A DNA stretch of 17,343 bases from a bacterium (GCA_035528375.1 DATKYS010000093.1:1-17343); one strand, 5' to 3'; positions 1-7,190 are shown, counted from the first letter of the stretch. Numbers and translations: made by a program. The notes: a model not told the origin generated them from the letters alone.

Positions 1-43
1 GGCCCCCCTCTCCCTCCGGGAGAGGGGATGGGGGTGAGGGCCA
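1..43. repeat. REP-like hairpin element, left copy
   Basis: A 10-bp stem (CCCCTCTCCC at 5-14, its complement GGGAGAGGGG at 18-27, loop TCC) is followed by a GGGGTGAGGG tail. A closely similar element, in the same orientation and with the same tail, sits at 17287-17320. It lies directly at the window edge. Function unknown; it looks like a dispersed intergenic REP-type element. Confidence 0.75.
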
Positions 44-58
44 CCTTATAAAAAACGC

Positions 59-84
59 GGCGGGGATTAAAATCCCCGCCCTAC
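59..84. repeat. Palindromic hairpin with CTAC tail
   Basis: GGCGGGGATT (59-68) and AATCCCCGCC (71-80) form a perfect 10-bp stem with almost no loop, followed by CTAC. The same layout (GC-rich stem, then CTAC or CTCTAC) recurs at 111-136 and 7161-7182, which suggests one dispersed element family with variable stems. Confidence 0.6.
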
Positions 85-110
85 TTTTGAGTCACTCCGA
101 TGCAACGAAC

Positions 111-136
111 GGGCGGGTGTGGACACCCGCCCCTAC
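111..136. repeat. Palindromic hairpin with CTAC tail, second copy
   Basis: GGGCGGGTGT (111-120) and ACACCCGCCC (123-132) form a perfect 10-bp stem, followed by CTAC. The rest of 1-275 holds no convincing gene: the open frame reaching into this stretch from 100 is a shadow over mutM. Confidence 0.6.
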
Positions 137-263
137 GGCTAAGGTGTGAATCGCGCATCAACCTCGTAGGCCCGCGCTCCCCCTATCGCTGTGGTAGAGG
201 GATCAAGGATAAGGGCTACCAAAGGAACACCCTAGTCTTCTTTTTTATCGCCTCGACCTGTGC

Positions 264-269
264 TAAAGT
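264..269 (+). promoter_or_regulatory. Possible -10 element of mutM
   Basis: TAAAGT lies six bases upstream of the GTG start at 276, so transcription would begin at or next to the start codon. No convincing -35 was seen; a T-run occupies that position. Weak call. Confidence 0.3.
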
Positions 270-275
270 GGCGGG

Positions 276-1079
276 GTGCCCGAACTGCCCGAAGTCGAAA
301 CCATCGCCCGCCAGCTCGCCCCCCTTCTGGAAGGCAGACGCGTGGTCCGCGTCGAGGTGCTCGACGCCCGCCTGGCGCTCGACGCTTCCAGTCTGCCTGG
401 AACGAAGGTTAAAAGGGTTCTGCGGGCCGGGAAGCGGCTGGTCGTGGAGCTGGAAACGGGTGACGACCACCGCCCCTGCCTGCGCTTCGATCTGCGCATG
501 ACCGGCCGACTGACCTGGTCGCCGACCGGGGCGGATTTTGACCGCAAACGCCTCCGGGCCGTCATCTCTCTGGAGGACGGCCGCCTCCTCTTCCACGACC
601 TCCGCCGCCTCGGCGAGGTCAGGCTCTTCGAGTCCCTGAGCGACGCGAAGCCCGCCGGCGTGGAGCCACTCGACCCCACCCTCACCCCGGAAAAGTTCGC
701 CGAGCTCATCGCCGGAAGCCGGCAGTCGCTGAAGGTCTGGCTCCTGCGCCAGGACCGCCTGGCGGGCATCGGCAACATCTACGCCTCGGAGATACTCTTC
801 GCCGCGGGCCTGCGCCCCGACCGCCCGGTTTCGGAACTGACGCCGCGGGAGCGCGTAAAACTCCTGGACGCGATCCGCGCCGTCCTCACCGAGGCGATTG
901 AGCACCGCGGGACGACACTCTCCGATTACAGAGACGGTCGAGGACAACCGGGAGGTCATCAGAGCCACCTCCGGGTTTACGGGCGGGAGAACGGGGCCTG
1001 CCAACGCTGCGGCGTCCGGATAACGAGAATCGTCCAGCAGCAGAGGAGCACGTATTTCTGTCCCGCTTGCCAGGTTTGA
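276..1079 (+). CDS. mutM: Formamidopyrimidine-DNA glycosylase (Fpg/MutM)
   Basis: Bifunctional DNA glycosylase/AP lyase that removes oxidised purines such as 8-oxoguanine in base-excision repair. The 267-residue length is normal for the family. The N-terminus is the family hallmark MPELPEVE: after Met removal Pro2 is the Schiff-base nucleophile and Glu3 the general acid, with the conserved Lys53 in AGKRL. The C-terminal zinc finger is complete (Cys242, Cys245, Cys262, Cys265) with the finger arginine Arg257. The GTG at 276 is chosen because Pro2 must follow the initiator Met. There is no spaced Shine-Dalgarno, and a -10-like TAAAGT sits six bases upstream, suggesting a leaderless message. Downstream lies an oxygen-defence operon with its own promoter, so mutM is thematically linked but probably transcribed separately. 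Confidence 0.97.
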   Translation: MPELPEVETIARQLAPLLEGRRVVRVEVLDARLALDASSLPGTKVKRVLRAGKRLVVELETGDDHRPCLRFDLRMTGRLTWSPTGADFDRKRLRAVISLEDGRLLFHDLRRLGEVRLFESLSDAKPAGVEPLDPTLTPEKFAELIAGSRQSLKVWLLRQDRLAGIGNIYASEILFAAGLRPDRPVSELTPRERVKLLDAIRAVLTEAIEHRGTTLSDYRDGRGQPGGHQSHLRVYGRENGACQRCGVRITRIVQQQRSTYFCPACQV

Positions 1080-1160
1080 TTTTTTGGGATTATGCGACAT
1101 TTCTGATATACTTTTCCCGAATTCAAAAGCATCCCGACCGGTTATGAGTGATTTTGCGAT

Positions 1161-1189
1161 TTGACCCGCCCGCCCCACGCCTGTAAAAT
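1161..1189 (+). promoter_or_regulatory. Sigma70-like promoter of the oxygen/iron operon
   Basis: TTGACC (1161-1166), a 17-bp spacer and TAAAAT (1184-1189) give an almost consensus promoter. The predicted start near 1196 leaves a leader of about 50 nt before the TTG start at 1246. A second, weaker candidate (TTGGGA at 1084, 17 bp, TATACT at 1107) lies upstream. No recognisable PerR or Fur box was found. Confidence 0.6.
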
Positions 1190-1245
1190 CAAAGTGTAAC
1201 TTATGACCGACCGGGGAAAAACCGGGACAAGCCGAAGGAGACGCC

Positions 1246-1701
1246 TTGCAAAAATTCTCTTCCGCCGACGAAGCCCTCGATTTCGCCATCCAGAGGGAGA
1301 TCGAGTCCCACGATTTCTACACCGATCTAGCCGGGAGGGTGAAGCGCCCCTGGATGCAGGAGGTCTTTACCGATTTCGCCAAGGAGGAGGCCGGTCACCG
1401 GCAAAAACTCGAGGCGGTGAAGAAGGGTAAAACCCTCCTGCCCGCACAGCAGAAAATTCAGGACCTGAAGCTCTCCGACTACATCGTCGAGGCGGAGATA
1501 AAGCCGCGGATGGACTACCAGGAGGCGCTCCAGGTCGCCATGCACAAGGAGAAAAAGGCCTTCCTCCTCTACACCGACCTCGCCGGGGCGGTGGCGGACG
1601 CGGGCCTGAAGAACACCTTCCTGGCCCTGGCCCAGGAGGAGGCGAAGCACAAGCTGCGCTTCGAGATCGAGTACGACGACCTCCTGGAATCCGGGGGGTA
1701 G
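1246..1701 (+). CDS. Rubrerythrin-like diiron ferritin-family protein (no rubredoxin domain)
   Basis: A 151-residue four-helix-bundle protein of the rubrerythrin/erythrin branch of the ferritin-like superfamily, likely a peroxidase or iron-handling protein. The diiron ligand pattern is complete and duplicated: Glu20 with Glu48-x-x-His51 in the first helix pair, Glu102 with Glu132-x-x-His135 in the second. The C-terminal rubredoxin [Fe(SCys)4] domain of classical rubrerythrin is absent, and there are no cysteines, so electrons must come from a partner. The TTG start at 1246 is supported by AAGGAG at 1235-1240, five bases upstream. First gene of a four-gene operon; 59 bp separate it from the superoxide reductase gene. 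Confidence 0.88.
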   Translation: MQKFSSADEALDFAIQREIESHDFYTDLAGRVKRPWMQEVFTDFAKEEAGHRQKLEAVKKGKTLLPAQQKIQDLKLSDYIVEAEIKPRMDYQEALQVAMHKEKKAFLLYTDLAGAVADAGLKNTFLALAQEEAKHKLRFEIEYDDLLESGG

Positions 1702-1760
1702 CCCCGTTAACCGGGAACAGCGCGTCGGTTCTCCGGCGCTCAACCGAAAAGGAACGCGAG

Positions 1761-2138
1761 ATGAGACAATTACGACAGGTGTACAAGTGCGAGGTCTGCG
1801 GCAACGTCGTGGAAATCGTCCACGGCGGCGAGGGGGAGTTGGTCTGCTGCGGCCAGCCGATGAAGCTCATGGAGGAGAAGACGGCGGATTACAAGACCGA
1901 GAAGCACGTGCCGGTCATCGAAAAGGACGCCGACGGCTACACCGTGACCGTGGGCAGCACGTTGCACCCCATGATCCCCGAGCACTACATCGAGTGGATC
2001 GAGCTCCACGCCGGGGAGAAGGTCATGCGCAAGTGGTTGAAACCAGGCGACGAGCCCAAAGCCCACTTCTGCTACTACGGAGATGCCGAGGTGTGGGCCC
2101 GCGAGTACTGCAACGTCCACGGCCTGTGGAAGTCCTGA
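1761..2138 (+). CDS. dfx: Desulfoferrodoxin (class I 2Fe superoxide reductase)
   Basis: Reduces superoxide to hydrogen peroxide in the cytoplasm without producing oxygen, a typical defence of anaerobes. At 125 residues it has the standard two-domain form. The N-terminal rubredoxin-like centre I has Cys10, Cys13, Cys29 and Cys30. The catalytic centre II has His49, His69, His75, His120 and axial Cys117, with Glu47-Lys48 preceding His49 and the signature HYIEWIEL. All ligands are present. An AAGGA motif precedes the ATG at 1761. The peroxide product could be removed by the rubrerythrin-like proteins encoded on either side, and released iron stored by the ferritin encoded next, which fits the operon order. 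Confidence 0.97.
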   Translation: MRQLRQVYKCEVCGNVVEIVHGGEGELVCCGQPMKLMEEKTADYKTEKHVPVIEKDADGYTVTVGSTLHPMIPEHYIEWIELHAGEKVMRKWLKPGDEPKAHFCYYGDAEVWAREYCNVHGLWKS

Positions 2139-2185
2139 CAACGAGCGAATTCACGGGAAACCGGATGCACCGACCGGCCCCTTAA

Positions 2186-2207
2186 ACAAGGGGTTTAAAC
2201 CCCTTGT
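2186..2207. repeat. Perfect 22-bp palindrome of the AAGGGG family
   Basis: ACAAGGGGTTT followed directly by its reverse complement. It ends just before the Shine-Dalgarno of the ferritin gene, so in the operon mRNA it would form a hairpin between dfx and the ferritin gene. Near-identical copies lie at 6993-7014 and 13533-13554, with variants at 7024-7043 and 14921-14968. Confidence 0.85.
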
Positions 2208-2223
2208 CTTAGGAGAAACCGAG

Positions 2224-2754
2224 ATGTTGAACCCCAAAGTCGAAAAGCTCGTGAACGAGCAGATAAACAAGGAACTCTACTCGGCCTATCTCTACCAGGC
2301 CATCGCCGCCTACTTCGCCGCCAACAACCTCCCCGGCATGTCCCACTGGATGAACGCCCAGGCGCAGGAGGAGGTCATCCACGGCTTCAAGTTCTACAAC
2401 CACATCCTCGAGCGCGGCGGTCGGGTGGTCCTCGAGGCCATCGAGAAGCCGCCCGTGGAGTGGGACAGCCCCCTGGCGGCCTTCGAGGCGTCCCTGAAGC
2501 ACGAGCGCTTCATCTCCGATTCCATCTATAAAATCTACGACGCCGTCGTCGAAACGAAGGACCACGCCACCCGGCCCCTGTTGGACTGGTTCGTCAACGA
2601 GCAGATCGAGGAGGAGGACAACGCCACCGCCAACGTGGAGAAGACGAAGCTGGTCCAGGGCAACGGTCAGGGGCTTCTGATGCTGGACAAGGAAATGAGC
2701 GCCCGGATCATCCCGGCGCCGATTCTGTTGGGCATCGTACCCGCAGCGAAGTAG
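2224..2754 (+). CDS. ftnA: Ferritin (FtnA-type, non-haem)
   Basis: Iron-storage ferritin subunit, expected to form a 24-mer that oxidises Fe(II) and stores the mineral core. In this 176-residue frame the residues match E. coli FtnA numbering: Glu17, Glu50, His53, Glu94, Gln127 and Glu130 of the A, B and C iron sites are all present. The ATG at 2224 has AGGAG a short distance upstream. An in-frame start further upstream, at 2083, would overlap dfx and translate the palindromic repeat, so it is rejected. Third gene of the operon; 85 bp separate it from dfx, much of it taken up by the palindrome. Confidence 0.95.
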   Translation: MLNPKVEKLVNEQINKELYSAYLYQAIAAYFAANNLPGMSHWMNAQAQEEVIHGFKFYNHILERGGRVVLEAIEKPPVEWDSPLAAFEASLKHERFISDSIYKIYDAVVETKDHATRPLLDWFVNEQIEEEDNATANVEKTKLVQGNGQGLLMLDKEMSARIIPAPILLGIVPAAK

Positions 2755-2788
2755 TACAAACGAAACCGATTTTCCCCGAGGTGGGGCG

Positions 2789-3283
2789 ATGAGTATCACG
2801 AGATTTTCCGCCGACGAGATTTACGAGCTGGCCGAGCAGATCGAGCGCAACGGGGCCGCCTTCTACCGCAAGGCCGCCCTGGGCTTCGAGGACGCCGGTA
2901 CGAAGGGCATGCTCCACGACCTGGCCGTCATGGAGGACGAGCACGGAAAAACCTTCCGCGAGCTGCGGGAGAAGCTGACGAAGAAGGACCGGGCGGCCGC
3001 CGTCTTCGATCCGGACAACCAGGCCGTCCTCTACCTCCAGGCCATGGCCGGCGGCTACGTCTTCGACACGAAGGTCGAGCCGGCCGACGTGCTCACCGGG
3101 AAGGAGCCCCTGGAGAAGGTCCTCCGCTACGCCATCGGCCTGGAGCGCGATTCCATCGCCTTCTACGTGGGTCTGAAACGGGCCACGCCGGAGCGGTGGG
3201 GCCGGGACAAGATAGACTGGATAATTGGGGAGGAAATCGGCCACGTGAACACGCTCTCGGCCAGGCTGGCGGAGCTTCACTAG
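2789..3283 (+). CDS. Second rubrerythrin-like diiron ferritin-family protein
   Basis: A 164-residue four-helix-bundle protein with the rubrerythrin diiron pattern: Glu19 and Glu49-x-x-His52, then Glu119 and Glu149-x-x-His152. It has no rubredoxin domain and no cysteines. It is only distantly like the first gene of the operon: the ligand spacing is kept but the connector between halves is longer, so they look like diverged family members rather than a recent duplication. A GAGGTGGGG motif precedes the ATG at 2789; 34 bp separate it from the ferritin gene. Last gene of the operon, followed by a hairpin terminator. Likely role: peroxide reduction or iron handling; the exact substrate cannot be told. 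Confidence 0.86.
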   Translation: MSITRFSADEIYELAEQIERNGAAFYRKAALGFEDAGTKGMLHDLAVMEDEHGKTFRELREKLTKKDRAAAVFDPDNQAVLYLQAMAGGYVFDTKVEPADVLTGKEPLEKVLRYAIGLERDSIAFYVGLKRATPERWGRDKIDWIIGEEIGHVNTLSARLAELH

Positions 3284-3312
3284 GTCGTCGCTCTCGAATT
3301 CCCCGACGTCGT

Positions 3313-3342
3313 GAGCCGAGGGTGCGCTCCTCGGCTCTTCTC
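3313..3342 (+). terminator. Hairpin terminator after the oxygen/iron operon
   Basis: GAGCCGAGG (3313-3321) pairs perfectly with CCTCGGCTC (3329-3337) across a 7-nt loop and is followed by TTCTC. The stem is strong but the T-tract is short, so termination may be partial. Confidence 0.6.
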
Positions 3343-3371
3343 ATCCCCGAACGGGCGATCGGCAAAGGCGC

Positions 3372-3400
3372 TTAATAAAACCCGCGCCTCGGGGTATAAT
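3372..3400 (+). promoter_or_regulatory. Promoter of the GNAT gene
   Basis: TTAATA (3372-3377), a 17-bp spacer and a perfect TATAAT (3395-3400). The expected start near 3407 is only about five bases before the ATG at 3412, and no Shine-Dalgarno is present, so the message would be nearly leaderless. Confidence 0.6.
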
Positions 3401-3411
3401 ACCGCTTCAAC

Positions 3412-4356
3412 ATGCTGGTTTACGTTCCCAGAGAGCTTTACTCCGGCCCCCCGCCGGACGGGCTGTTCGATTCGGCGGAGCGCTACTTCGGCGCGCGGCT
3501 GGGGCGCTCCGTCGAGGGGCTCCGGCGGATACTCATGGGCGCCTGGAGCGAGCCCGGGGACCGGCGCTGGTCCCTGGCGCTCGACGGCACGGAAATCGTC
3601 GGCTTCGCCTGCGGGATCCCGGAGGGCGACGGCCTCCGGGTGAACATGCTCTACCTGGCGGGGCGCCACAACAACGCCGAGGGTGGTATTGCGCTCCTGG
3701 ACAGACTGGTTCGGGGGGAAAGCCGCGCCCTGGCCTCGGGGGCGACCCTCAGCCCGCCGCCGGGAGAGCTCGGTCCGGCCATGCAGCGCGTCGGCTGGAA
3801 CCTCGTCCCCCGGGAACGAAGGGTGCTCCTGTTCCGGGAAGCGGGGCTCTCCCGACCGCCGACCATCGAGGGACACTCCGTCCGTCGCCTGCGCCCCGAT
3901 GACCTGCGGGTGCTGGCACTGATCCAGGCCGCGGCCTTCCACGGCTCGCCCGACGCCCTCGTCCATCCCGCCCTGGCCGATCCCTTCGAATCGGAGACGA
4001 TGCTCGAGGGCTGCCTGGCGGGAAGATTCGGTAAACCCTTCCCCGCGGGAAACTTGGCGGCCCGGCGGCGGGACGGGACGTTGACCGGCTTCATCGTCTC
4101 CACGGTGGAGGAGAGGGAAAAAACCGAATCACTCGGTTTCGTGGTCAGCCTCGCCGTCAGCCCGTCCCAACATGGCAGGGGGCTGGGCCGGTTGCTCCTG
4201 TCGCACGCCCTCACCGCTTACGCCGCGGCCGGATTCGCCGGCAGCTCCCTGCAGGTCGGCGCATCCAACCAGGGCGCCGCAGCCCTCTACGACTCACTGG
4301 GCTACCGGGTCACGGAAAATGAAATGGCATATCGCCTTGACGTTCAGGGTATTTAG
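3412..4356 (+). CDS. Tandem GNAT-family N-acetyltransferase
   Basis: A 314-residue protein with two GNAT-like halves. The C-terminal half is a clear acetyl-CoA-dependent acetyltransferase: strand LAVSPS is followed by the acetyl-CoA pyrophosphate-binding motif Gln253-His-Gly-Arg-Gly-Leu-Gly259, and later by ASNQGAAALYDSLGY, the typical motif B region. The N-terminal half (about residues 1-145) looks like a degenerate GNAT domain without a clear acetyl-CoA loop and may bind substrate. The substrate (amine, amino-acid or protein N-terminus) cannot be told. The ATG at 3412 is fixed by the TATAAT just upstream; no Shine-Dalgarno is visible. Monocistronic: it follows a terminator, and the next gene's promoter overlaps its 3' end. 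Confidence 0.85.
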   Translation: MLVYVPRELYSGPPPDGLFDSAERYFGARLGRSVEGLRRILMGAWSEPGDRRWSLALDGTEIVGFACGIPEGDGLRVNMLYLAGRHNNAEGGIALLDRLVRGESRALASGATLSPPPGELGPAMQRVGWNLVPRERRVLLFREAGLSRPPTIEGHSVRRLRPDDLRVLALIQAAAFHGSPDALVHPALADPFESETMLEGCLAGRFGKPFPAGNLAARRRDGTLTGFIVSTVEEREKTESLGFVVSLAVSPSQHGRGLGRLLLSHALTAYAAAGFAGSSLQVGASNQGAAALYDSLGYRVTENEMAYRLDVQGI

Positions 4357-4365
4357 GCCTATATT
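4337..4365 (+). promoter_or_regulatory. Promoter of the propeller-protein gene, overlapping the GNAT stop
   Basis: TTGACG (4337-4342), a 17-bp spacer and TATATT (4360-4365): five of six matches in each box. It starts inside the last codons of the GNAT gene and predicts transcription from about 4372, giving a leader of about 160 nt before the ATG at 4531. Confidence 0.55.
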
Positions 4366-4421
4366 TATAGTGTTACGGGAGGGTGTCAGCTTTTAAAGGG
4401 AAAAAGGCCTTCGTTATGGAT

Positions 4422-4467
4422 AAGGGCGCACCCGTCCCGAATCGCAGGGTTGTGTGGGTGCGCCTTT
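4422..4467 (+). terminator. Long hairpin in the propeller-gene leader (terminator or attenuator)
   Basis: AAGGGCGCACCC (4422-4433) pairs with GGGTGCGCCTTT (4456-4467) over 12 bp with one G-T wobble. The loop contains a further CCC/GGG pairing. The stem ends in TTT but has no long T-run. It may terminate GNAT transcripts, or act as an attenuator if transcription starts near 4372. Confidence 0.5.
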
Positions 4468-4479
4468 CACTCGAGGGTC

Positions 4480-4508
4480 ATCCGAACCGGTGATTGACCG
4501 GCTCGGAT
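4480..4508 (+). promoter_or_regulatory. Second leader hairpin upstream of the propeller gene
   Basis: ATCCGA and CCGGT pair with ACCGG and TCGGAT across a 5-nt loop, with one internal mismatch. The hairpin ends about 12 bases before the AAGGGG ribosome-binding site (4521-4526). It could affect translation start or message stability; it matches no riboswitch class that I recognise. Confidence 0.4.
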
Positions 4509-4530
4509 CAATTCCACGTAAAGGGGCGTC

Positions 4531-6921
4531 ATGTCTCGCCGATTCATTTGCGCCATCCTTTTGCTAACGGCCCTCACCCTCTCCGCCCAGGCGCTCGGCT
4601 GGTGGTGGGACACATTCTACCGCCGCGGCTGGGACGATACGGACATCAACGACGTGGACCGCTACGACACCAGGCTCTACTGCGTGGGGGACTCGGGTCT
4701 GATAGTCTATTCCCCCAATTCCGGCGGCAGCTGGAACCCCCTGACGTCTTCCATCTCCGCCAACCTCTACTGCGTCAGCCTGGTTGATGGCAGCCACGGT
4801 TACGCGGGCGGCGCCGGGGTGGTGGCCAAGACCGTCAACGGCTTGGACTGGACGCAGACGAGCCAACCCCCCAACATGACCAACGTGCGGGGGATTGACT
4901 TCCCGACGCAGAACACGGGCTGGGCCTGCGGCGGTTCCTACATCGCCCGGACGAACGACGGCGGCGACACCTGGACGAGCCAGTACTTCGCCGGCGGCTA
5001 CGAGTTCTACGACATCGCCATGTACTCGTCCGTCTTCGGCCTGGCCGTGGACACCGGCGGGCGCGTCTTCCGCTGGAACGGCTCCTCCTGGGGTCAGGTG
5101 CTCGACGTGTCCCCCGGTCTCCGGTCGGTGTGCACCTACGGCGTGGACTACGCCTGGGCCGTGGGCGACGGGGGGGCGATCTACGCCACGTCCAACGGCG
5201 GCGACGACTGGAGCCCCCAATCCTCGGGTGTCTCCACGACCCTTAACGGCGTTTCGGTCATCCTGGACGGCGGGAATTTTCACGTCTACGCCGTGGGGCA
5301 GAACGGCGTGGGGCTGCACTCCCCGGACGGCGGCGCCACCTGGAACGATCTCGATAATCCCTTCTTCTACAATCCCCTGAGCGGCGTGTCCCCCCCGCTG
5401 AACGCCGATAAGATAATCGCCGTGGGGTCTCTCTACACCATCCTGGGGACGACCAACGGCACGGCCTGGAACTGGGTCTACCGGGTGGGCAACCGGCTCG
5501 AGGGGGTGGCCGGCAACGGCCCCTACCCCGCCTTCGTGGTGGCCGTGGGCCAGTACGGGCTGGTCACGAACAGTTGGACCCACGGGCGCACTTGGGGCTA
5601 CGGCCGCTCGGGCGTTGCGAACAACCTCACGGACATCGGGCACATCGTCTCCGACGACTTCGTCGCCTGCGGCACGGGCGGCACGGTCATCAAGACCACC
5701 GACAACGGCGCGAGCTGGACCGACGTCTCCGGCAACCTCCCCAACCGCAACTGGTACGGGATAGACGTCCTCGACGCGAATACCTGGTTCGTCTGCGGGG
5801 CCAACCTCGGCATCTACTACACCACCAACGGCGGAGCCTCGTGGACGCAGGATTCGACCGGCGCCAACTTCAACTTCTACTCCGTGGCCATGCGGGACCT
5901 GAACAACGGCTGGGCCGCGGGTGAGACCGACGGCAGCTTCGCCATCGTGTACCGGAAGACGGCGGGCGCCTGGACCCGCTTCTCCACGGGCCTTTCCTCC
6001 GCGGACTGCAACATGCTGGGTGTGGACGTCCAGAGCGACAGCAAGGCCTGGCTGGTCGGCGAGGGCGGGCAGGTGTACTACCTCTACTCGGATGGAACCC
6101 AGTGGCGCGAGGTCCACGGCCTGGCCGACGTGGACTACCAGTCGGTATCTTTCATGAACGAGGACGAGGGCTGGGTCGTGGGCGACGACGGGTACATATA
6201 CGCCTCAACGAACGGCGGCGTGAGCTACGTCTTCGAGGACAACGGGGCCTCCGACGACGGGCTGGATATCTACGACGTCTACTTCTGGGAGGACGCGCCC
6301 GATTACGGCCACGGCTGGGCCGTGGGCGAGATCAACTGCCGCCTCCTCTACGACGACTTCACCCCGGTGGAGCTCGTGGACTTCACCGGCCGCAACACCG
6401 AAGAGGGCGTCCTTTTGGCCTGGGTGCTCGGGGGCGACTTCCCAGCCGGTTTCGAGGTTCACCGGCGCGAGAAGGACTCCACGGATTGGACCCTGCTGAA
6501 TGACGCGCTCCTCCCGCCGCAGAGCTCGCGCTACCTCGACCGCGGGGCGCAGACCGAGACCGTTTACGAGTACCGGCTCACCGTCATCGAGACCTCGGGC
6601 GTCCGGAACGATTTCGGGCCCGTCGAGGTCCGCCGCGAGGACCGGGCCGATGGGCGCACCGCCCTCCACGACGCCTACCCGAACCCCTCGGTATTGGGCG
6701 AAAATGTGACCTTAATCCTGGAGCTCGCCACGACGCAGAACGTCGTTCTGGCGGTGTACGACCTCGCGGGACGGCGGGTGGCGACACTGGTGGAGGGGGA
6801 GCTCGCGGCGGGGCGGCATGCGGTCGTCTGGTCCACCGACGGCGTGGAGCCGGGGGTTTACCACTGCCGGCTGACCGCCGTGGACGGGGTCTTCGGCACC
6901 CGGCTGGTCGTGACGCGGTAG
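4531..6921 (+). CDS. Secreted YCF48/BNR-repeat beta-propeller protein with C-terminal sorting domain
   Basis: A 796-residue exported protein. A Sec signal peptide (MSRR, then a hydrophobic core to about residue 21) precedes roughly 14 repeats of the YCF48/BNR type, each about 40-50 residues and centred on G-GG-IY-T-NGG-SW (for example GDGGAIYATSNGGDDW and GTGGTVIKTTDNGASW). Fourteen repeats would fit two seven-bladed propellers. Residues about 612-705 look like a fibronectin-III-like module. Residues about 711-796 (from LHDAYPNPS through VYDLAGRRVATL to GVYHCRL) match the T9SS type A/FlgD-like sorting domain seen in Bacteroidetes and several candidate phyla. Likely on the cell surface or secreted; ligand unknown. 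YCF48 proteins of phototrophs assist photosystem II assembly, but nothing here supports photosynthesis. Shine-Dalgarno AAGGGG precedes the ATG. Confidence 0.9.
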   Translation: MSRRFICAILLLTALTLSAQALGWWWDTFYRRGWDDTDINDVDRYDTRLYCVGDSGLIVYSPNSGGSWNPLTSSISANLYCVSLVDGSHGYAGGAGVVAKTVNGLDWTQTSQPPNMTNVRGIDFPTQNTGWACGGSYIARTNDGGDTWTSQYFAGGYEFYDIAMYSSVFGLAVDTGGRVFRWNGSSWGQVLDVSPGLRSVCTYGVDYAWAVGDGGAIYATSNGGDDWSPQSSGVSTTLNGVSVILDGGNFHVYAVGQNGVGLHSPDGGATWNDLDNPFFYNPLSGVSPPLNADKIIAVGSLYTILGTTNGTAWNWVYRVGNRLEGVAGNGPYPAFVVAVGQYGLVTNSWTHGRTWGYGRSGVANNLTDIGHIVSDDFVACGTGGTVIKTTDNGASWTDVSGNLPNRNWYGIDVLDANTWFVCGANLGIYYTTNGGASWTQDSTGANFNFYSVAMRDLNNGWAAGETDGSFAIVYRKTAGAWTRFSTGLSSADCNMLGVDVQSDSKAWLVGEGGQVYYLYSDGTQWREVHGLADVDYQSVSFMNEDEGWVVGDDGYIYASTNGGVSYVFEDNGASDDGLDIYDVYFWEDAPDYGHGWAVGEINCRLLYDDFTPVELVDFTGRNTEEGVLLAWVLGGDFPAGFEVHRREKDSTDWTLLNDALLPPQSSRYLDRGAQTETVYEYRLTVIETSGVRNDFGPVEVRREDRADGRTALHDAYPNPSVLGENVTLILELATTQNVVLAVYDLAGRRVATLVEGELAAGRHAVVWSTDGVEPGVYHCRLTAVDGVFGTRLVVTR

Positions 6922-6992
6922 CTGAGGGCGGTCGGCGTTTAAAAGATGGTCGCCATACTAAAGCGCACGAGGTGATAAACCGAGCCGATAAG

Positions 6993-7014
6993 ACAAGGGG
7001 TTTTAACCCCTTGT
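6993..7014. repeat. AAGGGG-family palindrome, copy 2
   Basis: The arms ACAAGGGG and CCCCTTGT match the copy at 2186-2207, with a centre TTTTAA instead of TTTAAA. Intergenic. Confidence 0.8.
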
Positions 7015-7023
7015 AGATACGCG

Positions 7024-7043
7024 CGAGGGGTTGAAGCCCCTCG
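7024..7043. repeat. Covariant AAGGGG-family hairpin
   Basis: CGAGGGG (7024-7030) and CCCCTCG (7037-7043) around TTGAAG. Relative to the CAAGGGG/CCCCTTG copies, an A-T pair is replaced by G-C on both arms, which preserves pairing. Confidence 0.7.
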
Positions 7044-7126
7044 TCCAAACTCAGGGGCGGACCTTAAGGCCCGTCCGTTTGTATCCACGACTTCACCCGT
7101 GTGGACGTGTTGAATTGAGCACCATC

Positions 7127-7190
7127 CTCGTAGGGGGCGACCTTCAGGTCGGCCCGCGGGCGGGTCTGAAGACCCGCCTCTACATCATCG
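7127..7190. repeat. Composite interspersed element, copy 1
   Basis: The segment from CGTAGGGG to GGCCCGCGG, containing the inverted repeat CGACCT/AGGTCG, is nearly identical to 17161-17190. It is followed by a GGCGGGTCT/AGACCCGCC hairpin and a CTACATCATCG tail that also resembles the tail at 17159-17236. Function unknown. Confidence 0.7.

Noticed and set aside
100-501. 133-codon plus-strand frame near the left end
   Set aside because: Mostly a frame-shifted shadow of mutM plus repeat DNA; no domain and no ribosome-binding site.
1090-1200. PerR or Fur box upstream of the oxygen/iron operon
   Set aside because: No inverted repeat close to either consensus was found around the promoters.
4372-4530. 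Known riboswitch class in the propeller-gene leader
   Set aside because: I compared it by eye with cyclic-di-GMP, cobalamin and TPP-type motifs and saw no conserved core; only generic hairpins are supportable.
4564-6117. Long minus-strand open frame (517 codons) opposite the propeller gene
   Set aside because: Low-complexity V/G/A/H-rich translation with no domain; antisense shadow of a well-supported secreted protein.
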